A DNA stretch of 64,000 nucleotides from Nonomuraea rhodomycinica (GTDB taxonomy: Bacteria; Actinomycetota; Actinomycetes; Streptosporangiales; Streptosporangiaceae): positions 62,001-126,000 of the forward strand of contig NZ_JABWGO010000015.1 in assembly GCF_013363995.1 (NCBI RefSeq). The letters run 5' to 3'. Positions 17,251-27,831 of the stretch are shown here, one piece after another. Under the pieces are notes generated by a model. It was not told the DNA's origin and did no database searches. It worked only from the letters and a program-made list of their open reading frames with translations. The translations under genes were made by a program, and so were the position numbers. How positions within the stretch are numbered: the first letter of the stretch is position 1; each line of letters opens with the position of its first letter.

Positions 17251-18660
17251 CTACACCTCGCCGGCGGTCTCCGTCTCCAGCGCGGAGTGCCTGCGGCTGT
17301 AGCTGAAGTAGATGATCAGTCCGATCACGAACCAGACGGCGAAGCGCAGCCACGTGAGCGGGTCGAGGAACGTGATCAGCCAGATCGAGAAGACGACCCC
17401 GATGGCCGGCACGAACGGCATGCCCGGCGTGCGGAACGTCCGCGGCAGGTCCGGCTGGCGGTACCGCAGCACGATCACCGCCACGCAGACCACCACGAAC
17501 GCCAGCAGGATCCCGATGTTGGTGAGTTCGGCCGCCTCCCGGATCGGGAGGAAGCCGGCGATCAGGGCAGAGGCCACGCCCACGATCCAGGTGACCCGCG
17601 TGGGCACCCGCCGCACCGGGTGGAGCTTGGCGAACCACAGCGGCAGCAGCCCGTCGCGGCTCATCGAGAACCACACCCGCGTCACGCCCAGCATGAACGT
17701 GAACATGACGGTCAGGATGCCGATGATGGCGCCGACCGCGATCACGGCGGCCAGACCGCCCAGCCCGACCGAGGCGAACGCCGAGGAGAAGCCGCTCTCC
17801 GGGTCGATGTTCTTGTAGTTCTGCATGCCGGTGAGCACCAGGCACGCCAGCACGTACAGGATCATCGAGATGACGAGCGAGTAGATGATCGCCTTCGGCA
17901 TGTGGCGCTGCGCGTCCTTGGACTCCTCGGCGGCGGTGCTCATCGCGTCGTAGCCGAAGACGGCGAAGAACACGGTGGCCGCGCCGGTGATCGCGCCGCT
18001 GACGCCGAACGGGAAGAACGGCGAGTAGTTGCCGGTGTCGATGTAGAAGAAGCCGACCACGACGACGAGCAGCACCACGGCAACCTTGAGCCCGACCACG
18101 AACGTCTCGAAGCGGGCGGCGGTGCGGATGCCGAGGTTCAGCAGGGCCGCGATCAGCAGGCACAGGATGACCGCGAACAGGTCCACCCGGTGGCCCGCGC
18201 CCGTGCCCGGCGCGCCGAGCATCCAGGCCGGCAGCTTGAACCCGAGCTCCTGCACCAGGAAGCCGAAGTAGCCGGAGATGCCGATGGCCACGACGGCGAC
18301 GATCGCGGTGTACTCCAGCAGCAGGTCCCAGCCGATGAACCAGCCGACGATCTCACCGAGCACCGCGTAGCCGTAGGTGTAGGCCGAGCCGGCCTTCGGG
18401 ATGAGCCCGGCGAACTCGGCGTAGGAGAAGGCCGCCGCCGCGCTCGCGATGCCGGCGATGAGGAACGAGACGACCACGGCCGGTCCGGCGGTCTCGTGGG
18501 CAACGGCGCCGGCCAGGGCGAAGATGCCCGCGCCGATGATGCCGCCGATGCCGATGGCGGTGAGCTGCCACAGGCCCAGCGTCCGTGACAGCTCCCCCTC
18601 GTGCTCGTGCGCGATCTGGTCCACGGGTTTGCGCCGGAAGACACCGCGAGAAGACACCAT
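17251..18660 (-). CDS. APC family amino acid permease
   Basis: A 469-residue transporter with about 12 membrane helices. The APC signature in helix 1 is LWQLTAIGIGGIIGAGIFALAG, followed by the helix-2/3 region IPKAGSAYTYGYAVLGE. It resembles the cationic-amino-acid (CAT/YfnA) branch. The ATG at 18660 follows AGGAGG at six bases. Proton- or sodium-coupled amino acid uptake is the expected role. No metabolic partner gene is adjacent. Confidence 0.92.
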   Translation of the reverse strand: MVSSRGVFRRKPVDQIAHEHEGELSRTLGLWQLTAIGIGGIIGAGIFALAGAVAHETAGPAVVVSFLIAGIASAAAAFSYAEFAGLIPKAGSAYTYGYAVLGEIVGWFIGWDLLLEYTAIVAVVAIGISGYFGFLVQELGFKLPAWMLGAPGTGAGHRVDLFAVILCLLIAALLNLGIRTAARFETFVVGLKVAVVLLVVVVGFFYIDTGNYSPFFPFGVSGAITGAATVFFAVFGYDAMSTAAEESKDAQRHMPKAIIYSLVISMILYVLACLVLTGMQNYKNIDPESGFSSAFASVGLGGLAAVIAVGAIIGILTVMFTFMLGVTRVWFSMSRDGLLPLWFAKLHPVRRVPTRVTWIVGVASALIAGFLPIREAAELTNIGILLAFVVVCVAVIVLRYRQPDLPRTFRTPGMPFVPAIGVVFSIWLITFLDPLTWLRFAVWFVIGLIIYFSYSRRHSALETETAGEV

Positions 18661-18718
18661 GACGATCCTCCTGAGCAAGGTTCGGCCCCGCGGGTGGACC
18701 TTCCCGCCGGTGCCGCAC

Positions 18719-20173
18719 CTATGCCGGGACGTTGTCGCAGCTCAACCGGCGCGTACGCGGGCTGAGCGCCAGCCCGGCGGCCAGGCAGGCGAGGGGGATG
18801 GCGGGAACCACGTACCGGACGTCGAAACCGGCGAGGAACGGCGGCGCCACGATCAGCGCGGCGGCGGCCAGGCCGGGCAGCAGGGCGTCGCCGCGGCGCC
18901 GGACGACGGCGAGCGGCAGCGTCCCGGCCAGGGCGAGCGCCAGCAGCGGGAACGGCAGGTAGCCGAAGCGCTGGTAGGCGCGCAGCAGGCCCGCGTACGG
19001 CTCGTGGATACGGGTGGCGGCCGGGCCGCCCTCGTACGCCTCGGCGACCGGGCGGACCGACGGTCTCAGGGGCCGTTCCTCGAAGGGGAACCAGTACGGG
19101 TTCGTCCGCTTCGTGGCGGCCGCGCGGCTCGTGGTGCGCTCCCAGCGCAGCAGCCACCGCAGGTCGGAGCCGGCGGCGGCCAGGTAGTCGCCGGGCTGGG
19201 CCAGGACGGCGGCGCGGGCGAACCGGCCGGCCAGGGCGTTCCGGTCGCCGTGCGCCTTCCTGATGGGCGACCAGGGCGCCCACAGCCAGAACGGCGGCGC
19301 GGGGCGGCCGGCCACGGGCGTGTCCGGGCAGAGCGGCGCCAGCCGGGGCTCCGGCCGGATCACCGAGCAGTCGGCGAACGTCATGGTCCGCGCCCACAGG
19401 AACAGGCCGTCGGCCCGGGTCAGGCCGAAGACGCCGCTGGTGGCCGCCATCCACGTCGCGTACGCCAGCAGCGGCGCGAGGCCGGCGACCGCGAAGGCGC
19501 CCCACACCCGCCATCCGGTACGGCGCAGCAGCAGCCGGGCGCCCGCGAGCGCGAGCACCATCACGCCGACCGTCCGGGTGAGCGCGGACAGGCTCAGCAC
19601 GAGTCCGGCGAGCGCGGCGGTCGCCGGGGTGACGCGCCGCCGCAGCAGCACCAGCACCCCGCCCGTGGCCAGCACGGTGAACAGCGCGTCGGCCATGACC
19701 ATGTGTTCGAGCAGGACCAGGAACTCGTCGTACAGCAGCGGCGTCACCAGCGCGGTCGCGCCCCAGCCGGGCAGTCCCCGCCGTACCAGCAGCGCGTACA
19801 CCGCCGCGGCCAGTCCCACCCCGAGCAGGTGCTGCACGGCCGTGACCAGCGCGAGGCCGGGGCCGGGGGCGAGGGCGCCGAGGAACAGGGAGTACCCCAG
19901 CGGCCGGAACGCCCCCGGCACCGGCCTCGCGGCCGACTCCAGGTAGGCGAAGGAGTCGGCCCAGAAGAACAGCGCCGGCCGGTACCCGAGCATCGCCAGC
20001 CCCCGCAGGGCGAGCCCGAGCACCAACGCGACGGCGAACGGAACGTGCCGCCCTCCGGACCGGCGCCCGGGCGGGCGCCCGCTTCCAAGCAGGCGCCCGC
20101 TTCCGGGCAGGCGCCCGCTTCCGGGCAGGCGTCTGTTTCCGGGCAGCACGAAACGAACGGCGGGCGCCGTCAT
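18719..20173 (-). CDS. Multi-spanning GT-C-like membrane protein (putative glycosyltransferase)
   Basis: A 484-residue protein with about 10-12 membrane helices. An acidic loop early in the chain (FFWADSFAYLESA, with Asp after helix 1) is typical of GT-C glycosyltransferases of the ArnT/PMT class. That class uses polyprenyl-phosphate sugars on the outer membrane face. The N-terminal 30 residues contain the repeated hexapeptide LPGSGR, encoded by a short tandem repeat near 20080-20150. The sugar and acceptor cannot be predicted. Confidence 0.7.
   Translation of the reverse strand: MTAPAVRFVLPGNRRLPGSGRLPGSGRLLGSGRPPGRRSGGRHVPFAVALVLGLALRGLAMLGYRPALFFWADSFAYLESAARPVPGAFRPLGYSLFLGALAPGPGLALVTAVQHLLGVGLAAAVYALLVRRGLPGWGATALVTPLLYDEFLVLLEHMVMADALFTVLATGGVLVLLRRRVTPATAALAGLVLSLSALTRTVGVMVLALAGARLLLRRTGWRVWGAFAVAGLAPLLAYATWMAATSGVFGLTRADGLFLWARTMTFADCSVIRPEPRLAPLCPDTPVAGRPAPPFWLWAPWSPIRKAHGDRNALAGRFARAAVLAQPGDYLAAAGSDLRWLLRWERTTSRAAATKRTNPYWFPFEERPLRPSVRPVAEAYEGGPAATRIHEPYAGLLRAYQRFGYLPFPLLALALAGTLPLAVVRRRGDALLPGLAAAALIVAPPFLAGFDVRYVVPAIPLACLAAGLALSPRTRRLSCDNVPA
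20080..20150. repeat. Short tandem repeat in the N-terminus of the GT-C-like gene
   Basis: Units of about 18 bp (GCTTCCGGGCAGGCGCCC and close variants) repeat three to four times and encode LPGSGR repeats on the minus strand. The frame is kept. Confidence 0.7.
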
Positions 20174-20348
20174 GAGGTCCCCCTGGGCTGTGGGTCAGCC
20201 GGGTTCCCCCACGCGCGAGCCCCCGCCGACGTGGTCGTCTGTCGGTTCTTGGCCTCTCACCGCGAGGCCGTTACCGCCCCAGGCGGGAACGGCCTCGTCC
20301 GTGTATTGCCGTCAGACCCGCGAAAGGTTCACGCCGCCGGGAGAGTGG
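20174..20348. other. Intergenic stretch without visible gene
   Basis: This 175-bp gap lies upstream of the GT-C-like gene and downstream of the TetR gene. It contains the ribosome site region of the former; I see no conserved element. Confidence 0.4.
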
Positions 20349-20990
20349 TCACTCGGCGGGCCGGGGAGGCGAGCCGGGCAGGCCCAGGGTGCGGTGGAGC
20401 ATGTGGTGCATGTGGGAGCGGAAGCGGCGCTGGGCGCGCGGGTCGTCGGGCCCGCGGCGCGCGCCGCTCTTGTCGATCACCCCGCTCAGCACGAAGCTGT
20501 GGATGCACCAGATCATGGTGCTGACCGTGTAGGGCACGTCCGCCTCGGGGTCCACGTCGAGCATCGAGTTGATGGTGTCGATGACGAGCTGAGCCAGCGG
20601 CAGGACGTAGGCGGGTTCGAGCCCGGTGACGTCGCTGGCGTCGGACAGCCAGCGGTGCGTCCACAGGGCGGGATGCTCGGGGCACTCGACGCAGAAGTCG
20701 ATGTAGCGGTCGATCAAGTGGTGCAGCGCCGCGACCTTGGCCGCCACCGGGGCCGCCACGAGCTCCTGGACCGCCTCCTCCAGGACGACGCGGTGGGCCT
20801 CGTTGGCCCGCTCCATGACCGCGAGGTACAGCTCGCGCTTGCTGCCGACGTGGTAGCTGACGGTGGCCACGTTCAGCCCGACGGCCTCGGCGATCTGCCT
20901 CGTGGAGGTGCCGTCGTACCCGAGTCCGGCGAAGAGCTTCGTCGCGACCTGGAGGATCATCTCTCGCTGATGTGTGTCACCTGAAATCAC
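20349..20990 (-). CDS. TetR family transcriptional regulator
   Basis: A 213-residue TetR regulator. The DNA-binding domain is MILQVATKLFAGLGYDGTSTRQIAEAVGLNVATVSYHVGSKRELY in form, with the recognition helix around NVATVSYHVGSK. The C-terminal ligand domain has a membrane-like hydrophobic stretch (STMIWCIHSFVLSGVI). I use the GTG at 20990; no strong ribosome site is visible, so the start is uncertain. Target and ligand unknown; the nearest upstream gene on the same strand is the DUF4328 membrane protein. Confidence 0.85.
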   Translation of the reverse strand: MISGDTHQREMILQVATKLFAGLGYDGTSTRQIAEAVGLNVATVSYHVGSKRELYLAVMERANEAHRVVLEEAVQELVAAPVAAKVAALHHLIDRYIDFCVECPEHPALWTHRWLSDASDVTGLEPAYVLPLAQLVIDTINSMLDVDPEADVPYTVSTMIWCIHSFVLSGVIDKSGARRGPDDPRAQRRFRSHMHHMLHRTLGLPGSPPRPAE

Positions 20991-21025
20991 CCCGTGAGGA
21001 TAGGTGTCGCTTTTGTCCCCCTCAA

Positions 21026-21724
21026 TCACTTGATGGGCAGATTTACGATAAATCGCGGCAAAGCGTTTCGCCGCGCCTCCTGGTCCCGCGTGATCTTCAT
21101 GACCACGTACGCCGCCAGCGCTCCCGTACCCGCCCAGGACAGCGATCCGATCACGTCCACCCGCGCCAGCTCGCGCAGGGACTCCAGGTCCGCCCGCCCG
21201 AGCAGCGCGGCCACCACGTCGAGCACCCAGAAGCTGATCACGAACGCGTTCCACCAGACCCAGACCAGGACCGAGCGGCGCGCCAGCGGGAGCGACGGCA
21301 CCGGCGCGCCCGGCTTGGAGGCGTTCCAGACGTCCTCCACGACCTGCTTGGGGAACCACAGGTTGACCACCGGCACGAACCAGCCCAGGATCACCCACGG
21401 CCGGGCCCGCCGGTGCGGCCCCGGCGCCAGCACCTCGGCGTTCCCCCGCACCCGGTGCAGCCACGTCAGGAACGCCACCGCGGCCAGCGCGAACACCGCG
21501 ACCTTCACGTACGCCGCGCCGAGCAGCAGCGTGTCGGTGACCTCCACCTCGAGGGAGCGCACGGAATCCGAGTCGACGAGCATCCGCTCGATGATCGTGA
21601 CCCGCCACAGGCTCAGCCCGGACCCCACGACCCGCACCAGGGCGTAGACGGCCAGCATCACCACGGCCCCCAACGCCAGCCCCCGCACCGGCCGCACGCC
21701 GGCGGCAGGTATCGCCGGATCCAT
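21026..21724 (-). CDS. DUF4328 domain membrane protein
   Basis: A 232-residue protein with about five membrane helices. The family-defining block FLTWLHRVRGNAEVLAP, then RARPWVILGWFVPVVNLWFPKQVVEDVW, identifies DUF4328. The start MDPAIPAAG at 21724 is preceded by GGAAGGGAGA. These proteins are common in actinomycetes, often near regulators, with no known activity. Confidence 0.88.
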   Translation of the reverse strand: MDPAIPAAGVRPVRGLALGAVVMLAVYALVRVVGSGLSLWRVTIIERMLVDSDSVRSLEVEVTDTLLLGAAYVKVAVFALAAVAFLTWLHRVRGNAEVLAPGPHRRARPWVILGWFVPVVNLWFPKQVVEDVWNASKPGAPVPSLPLARRSVLVWVWWNAFVISFWVLDVVAALLGRADLESLRELARVDVIGSLSWAGTGALAAYVVMKITRDQEARRNALPRFIVNLPIK

Positions 21725-21864
21725 GGATCTCCCTTCCACAAACCCCGAGAAGCGCCAGTATGACGGCACACTCCACCGTTCTTGATCGGAACGGTCGGAA
21801 CTAGACCCTTGAACATCCGGGCGCCGACGGGCAAGATCATGCTGCCTATCAGGAGGTCGTTCCC

Positions 21865-23046
21865 ATGCGCGTGATCATCGCCGGCGCCGGCATCGGAGGG
21901 CTCACGACGGCGTTGAGCCTGCACGCCGCGGGCATCACGGACGTCGTCGTCCACGAGTCCGTCCAGGAGATCCGGCCGCTCGGCGTCGGCATCAACATCC
22001 TGCCGCACGCCGTGCGCGAGCTCGTCGAGCTCGGCCTCGGCGACCGGCTGGCCCGGATCGGCGTGCCGACCGGGGACCTCACGTTCGTCAACCGCTACGG
22101 GCAGACGATCTGGTCCGAGCCGCGCGGCGAGGCCGCAGGCTACAGGTGGCCGCAGTACTCGATCCACCGCGGCCGGCTCCAGTTCATGCTGCTGGACGCC
22201 GTACGGGAGCGGCTGGGCCCGGACTCCGTGATCACCGGCTCTCCGGTCACCGGCCTCGACCACGACGCCGACCTGCTCGTGGGGGCCGACGGGATCCGGT
22301 CGAGCGTACGGGCCGCGATGTTCCCCGACGAGGGGGAGCCGCTGTGGAGCGGCGAGGTCCTGTGGCGCGGCACCACCTACAGCAAGCCGTTCATGACCGG
22401 CAGGTCCATGCTCATGGCCGGCGACGACGTGCAGAAGGTGGTCATCTACCCCATCGCCCCGCCCGAGCCCGACGGCCGCGTGCTGATCAACTGGGCCATC
22501 CAGCGGCAGGCCGCCGAGACCGTGCCGAGGGGCGACTGGAACCGGCGGGTGGAGATCGACAAGTTCCTCCACCATGTCGCCGACTGGCGCTTCGACCAGC
22601 TCGACATCCCCGAGCTGATCAGCGGCGCCGAGGCGGTGTACGAGTACCCGATGGTCGATCGCGACCCGCTTCCGTACTGGTCGAAGGAGCGCGTCACGCT
22701 GCTGGGCGACGCCGCCCACCCCATGTACCCGACCGGCTCCAACGGCGGCACCCAGTCGATCATCGACGCCCGCGTGCTCGCGTACGCGCTGGCGACCGGC
22801 CGGGGCGTGGAGTGGTACGAGGAGCAGCGCCGGCCGACGACCGCGCAGATCGTCGCCTCCAACCGCAAGGACGGCCCCGAGGTGGTGCTGCGGCTGGCGC
22901 ACCAGAAGGCGCCGGAGGGGTTCGCCGACATCGAGGACGTCATGCCGCTGGCCGAGCTGGAGGAGATCGCGAGCGGATACAAGAAGACGGCGGGCTTCCT
23001 GCCCTCGGTGCTGAACGAGCGCCCCTCCTGGTCCGTGCCCGCCTGA
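21865..23046 (+). CDS. FAD-dependent aromatic monooxygenase (PhzS/UbiH-like)
   Basis: A 393-residue group A flavoprotein monooxygenase. GAGIGGLTTALSLHAAG is the FAD dinucleotide fold, DLLVGADGIRSSVR the DG motif, and VTLLGDAAHPMYPTGSNGG the GD motif. It resembles PhzS-type 5-methylphenazine-1-carboxylate or salicylate hydroxylases. The start follows AGGAGG. The segment between residues about 110 and 135 is shorter than in typical family members: SPVTGLDHDADLLVGADG runs directly into the DG motif with little of the usual strand-hairpin. This may be a small deletion. The substrate is unknown. Confidence 0.85.
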   Translation: MRVIIAGAGIGGLTTALSLHAAGITDVVVHESVQEIRPLGVGINILPHAVRELVELGLGDRLARIGVPTGDLTFVNRYGQTIWSEPRGEAAGYRWPQYSIHRGRLQFMLLDAVRERLGPDSVITGSPVTGLDHDADLLVGADGIRSSVRAAMFPDEGEPLWSGEVLWRGTTYSKPFMTGRSMLMAGDDVQKVVIYPIAPPEPDGRVLINWAIQRQAAETVPRGDWNRRVEIDKFLHHVADWRFDQLDIPELISGAEAVYEYPMVDRDPLPYWSKERVTLLGDAAHPMYPTGSNGGTQSIIDARVLAYALATGRGVEWYEEQRRPTTAQIVASNRKDGPEVVLRLAHQKAPEGFADIEDVMPLAELEEIASGYKKTAGFLPSVLNERPSWSVPA

Positions 23047-23079
23047 CCTGCCGGCGGCCCGCGCGACGCCCTTCGGCGA

Positions 23080-23105
23080 CCGCGCGGCCTCGGGAGGCCG
23101 CGCGG
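23080..23105. terminator. Hairpin between convergent monooxygenase and cholesterol oxidase genes
   Basis: CCGCGCGGCCT-cggg-AGGCCGCGCGG, an 11-bp perfect stem with a 4-base loop, lies between the two convergent stop codons. There is no T-run, as is usual for actinomycete terminators. It could serve both genes. Confidence 0.6.
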
Positions 23106-23121
23106 CGTCACCTGACCCGCG

Positions 23122-25311
<2,190 letters not shown>

Positions 25312-25315
<4 letters not shown>

Positions 25316-26391
25316 GAATGACTCCTTCCGAGCTTGCCCGTCGCGGGACGAAGGGGGACGTCGAGCGCGTCGTACAGCCCCGGCCCGGCCTCGGCCAGCC
25401 ATTCGATGGCGTTGACCAGCCGGCCGGCGGCGGTGGCGTTCCCGCCGGCGGCCCGGTTGCCGTCCTCGTCGGTCGCCTCGACCGTGACCTCGATGCGCGG
25501 CCGCCCCTCGATGATCACCCGGTGCGCCCCGCCCTGGCCGGGCGTCGCCGGCCAGTCCGGCGCGCACGACGGGTGGATCCGGGTCACGTGCTCGACCACG
25601 ATCCGCGGCTCGCCGCCCACGATCCCCCGCACCTCGAAGCGCAGCGCGCCCTGCGTGCCCGCCTTGAACTCGCCCATCGTGGCGGTGGAGACGGTGGCGT
25701 CGAGGGGGCGCCGCTCCACGCTCTCGCGGATCTCCTCGACCCGGACCCCGAGGCCGCGGGCGATCAGCCGCACCTGGCCGCCCCAGACCATGGTCGGCAC
25801 GGTCGGGGCGATCATGGGCGGCTCGTAGTCCATCGGCTGCCCCATCCCGACCAGGTAACGGACCGAGTCCTCCTGGTCGTAGACGGAGTAGTCGAAGATC
25901 TCCTGGCAGCGCACGACGTCCACGGTGCCGGCCAGCCCGCTGACGAGCAGGGGGAGCACGTCGTTGCCCCAGCCCGGATCGACGCCGGAGACGAACAGCG
26001 ACCCGCCGCCCTCCGCGACGGCCTCCAGGACCCGCGCCCGCAGTTCGGGCGGGGCGTCGCGCGGGTCGTACAGGGCGTACAGGGACGGTGTGACGACCAC
26101 GGCCCCCGCCCGGACGGCCCTGGTGATGTCGCCGAGCGCCTCGTCGGGGCGGATGTCGCCGGACGCCGCGTACACCACCGCCTGGGGACGCGCGCGGAGG
26201 GCGGCGTCGACGTCGAGGGTGGCGCGGACGCCCAGGGGACGGCCGAGGCCGGCCAGGTCGCCCGCGTCCCGTCCCGCCTTCGCGGGGTCGTGGACGAGGA
26301 CGGCGGTGAGTTCGAGCGCGGGGTGGGCGTCGACCGCTCGGATGGCGGCGCGGCCCACGTTGCCGGTACCCCAGACCAGGGTGGACACCAT
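25312..26391 (-). CDS. Dihydrodipicolinate-reductase-like NAD(P)-dependent dehydrogenase
   Basis: A 359-residue protein. The N-terminal Rossmann fold has LVWGTGNVGRAAIRAV, and the body resembles the mycobacterial dihydrodipicolinate reductase-like/2,4-diaminopentanoate dehydrogenase-like family (VSGVDPGWGNDVLPLLVSG is typical). It is not the lysine-pathway DapB, which is much shorter. The gene is translationally coupled to the AhpD-like gene, with cholesterol oxidase further downstream. This family is often found in lipid or steroid gene neighbourhoods of actinobacteria, which fits here. A palindrome CAAGCGCTTG lies 14 bp upstream of its start. Confidence 0.85.
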
Positions 26392-26404
26392 GTGCGGAGC
26401 GTAG

Positions 26405-26414
26405 CAAGCGCTTG
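26405..26414. promoter_or_regulatory. Palindromic operator-like site upstream of the dehydrogenase/choA group
   Basis: CAAGCGCTTG is a perfect 10-bp palindrome, 14 bp upstream of the minus-strand gene at 26391. Its form is typical of TetR-type binding sites in lipid-degradation promoters of actinobacteria. The regulator is not known; the TetR gene at 20349 is a possible but unsupported candidate. Confidence 0.4.
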
Positions 26415-26752
26415 GTTAGGTGTATAGAGGGCGCCGCGGGAGGAACCGCGCACCGGGAGCCCCAGGTTGTCGGCGTCAAGCGACGGCAAATTATCGGGGC
26501 CCTCGGGAAATCAACGGCCTGCGGCCTTAAAAATATGGCGACGCTCCGGGCCGCTGCGGAACGAATACGCCACCGATTCCCGACCTCCCGCTAGAGCGCG
26601 CATTACCGCGCTCCACCCGCATTGTCGCCGACCTTGACACCGGGTGAGAGCCGGAGGTTGGCTGAAGTATGGCCTGATTCGCCATTGACCTCCGGCGACA
26701 CAGTGCGCGCCGAAGGCCGGACAAAGACGGGCTCAATCTCTGGCGGGTGCCT
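26415..26752 (+). promoter_or_regulatory. Structured leader region of the formamidase operon
   Basis: This 338-bp gap precedes fmdB and contains two strong inverted repeats. The first is GAGCGCG-cattac-CGCGCTC (26594-26613). The second has GCCGGAGGT at 26650-26658 pairing with ACCTCCGGC at 26688-26696, extended inside by TTGGC/GCCA around an 18-base loop. A TTGACA hexamer at 26634-26639 could be a -35 element. Neither hairpin has a T-run. It could be a leader control element or a protein-binding region; I do not recognise a known riboswitch class. Confidence 0.4.
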
Positions 26753-27031
26753 ATGGCGACTTATGAGTATCGCTGCCGTGATTGTGGACTATTCGAGGTG
26801 CGCCTGCCGATCGGCACCGCCGCGGCGGCGTGCGACTGCCCCGAGTGCCACGGCCCGGCGTCACGCGTCTTCTCCTCGCCGTACCTCAGCCAGCTGTCCC
26901 CGGCGACGGCCCGCGCGCGCTCCCTGGAGGAGCAGAGCTGCGAGGCCCCCGAGGTCGTGACGAGCGTGCCCGCCCCGCGACGCCGGCAGCGGCCTCCCCA
27001 CCCTGCCCTGCAGCGGCTGCCCCGCCCCTGA
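26753..27031 (+). CDS. fmdB: FmdB-type zinc ribbon protein
   Basis: A 92-residue protein. The first 45 residues are an FmdB/CxxC zinc ribbon: YEYRCRDCG, then DCPECHGPASRVFSSPYLS, which supplies two CxxC pairs. The tail is Pro/Arg-rich. FmdB proteins accompany amidase and formamidase genes, where they were proposed to be regulatory. Here it is the first gene of an fmdB-amiS-fmdA operon. Confidence 0.85.
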   Translation: MATYEYRCRDCGLFEVRLPIGTAAAACDCPECHGPASRVFSSPYLSQLSPATARARSLEEQSCEAPEVVTSVPAPRRRQRPPHPALQRLPRP

Positions 27032-27088
27032 GGGGTTGGGGCCTACGCGTCCATCCATCACGAGCATGAATGAGGAGGTGCGTCGCTG

Positions 27089-27754
27089 ATGGGAGCCGTC
27101 GGACTTCTCTACGTCGGCGCGGTGCTTTTCCTGAACGGCGTAATGCTGCTGAACAAGGTGGACCCGCGGGCGGCGGGGATCTTCAACCTGTTCGTCGGAG
27201 CCCTGCAGGTGATCGTGCCCACGCTGCTGATCGTCACCAACCAGGCCAGGCCGGCGGCGATCCTCGCGGCGTCCGGGATCTACCTCTTCGGTTTCACCTA
27301 TCTCTACGTCGGGGTCAACCTGCTCGGCAATTTCGACTCCACGGGCGTGGGCTACTACTCGTTGTTCGTGGCGATCACGGCGCTCGGGTACTCCTTCGCC
27401 AACTTCCGGGTCCTGAACGATCCGGCATTCGGTGTCATCTGGCTCTACTGGGCGTACCTGTGGTTCCTCTTCTTCGTGCTCCTGGGGCTGAAGAAGGAGC
27501 AGATCACCAGGTACACGGGCTGGGTCACGGCGATCGAGGGCTGGGTCACGGCGGCGATCCCCGCGTTCCTGATCCTCACCGGCTACTGGCGCAACCCGCA
27601 GGTGCTCGCCGTCATCCTCGCCGTCTTCGGCGTCGTGGTCTTCGGCGGGCTCTGGCCGCTGACCCGGGGGCGTGAGCCGACGCAGGCGGCGCCGGCCCCG
27701 AGCGACGAGGAACTCGGGGTCAGCGACCGGCGGCACCGTCCCCGTTGGACGTGA
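27089..27754 (+). CDS. amiS: AmiS/UreI family amide or urea channel
   Basis: A 221-residue inner-membrane protein with six to seven helices. Early motifs VGLLYVGAVLFLNGVMLL and VGALQVIVPTLL, and the helix region IWLYWAYLWFLFFVLLGL, are typical of AmiS/UreI channels. These pass urea or short-chain amides. The family partner gene, formamidase, lies 77 bp downstream, so formamide or acetamide entry is the likely job. The charged C-terminal tail (about 40 residues) is cytoplasmic. Confidence 0.9.
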   Translation: MGAVGLLYVGAVLFLNGVMLLNKVDPRAAGIFNLFVGALQVIVPTLLIVTNQARPAAILAASGIYLFGFTYLYVGVNLLGNFDSTGVGYYSLFVAITALGYSFANFRVLNDPAFGVIWLYWAYLWFLFFVLLGLKKEQITRYTGWVTAIEGWVTAAIPAFLILTGYWRNPQVLAVILAVFGVVVFGGLWPLTRGREPTQAAPAPSDEELGVSDRRHRPRWT

Positions 27755-27831
27755 CACGCGTATTCGAGGGAGGCGTCACGACGCACCAGAATCCGAGAAC
27801 TCCGAGAGGTCCACCAGCGAAGAAGGACATC

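Noticed and set aside
26594-26613. GAGCGCG/CGCGCTC hairpin considered as a terminator of an upstream gene
   Set aside because: No plus-strand gene ends upstream; the neighbouring gene is divergent, so a leader or regulatory role is more likely.
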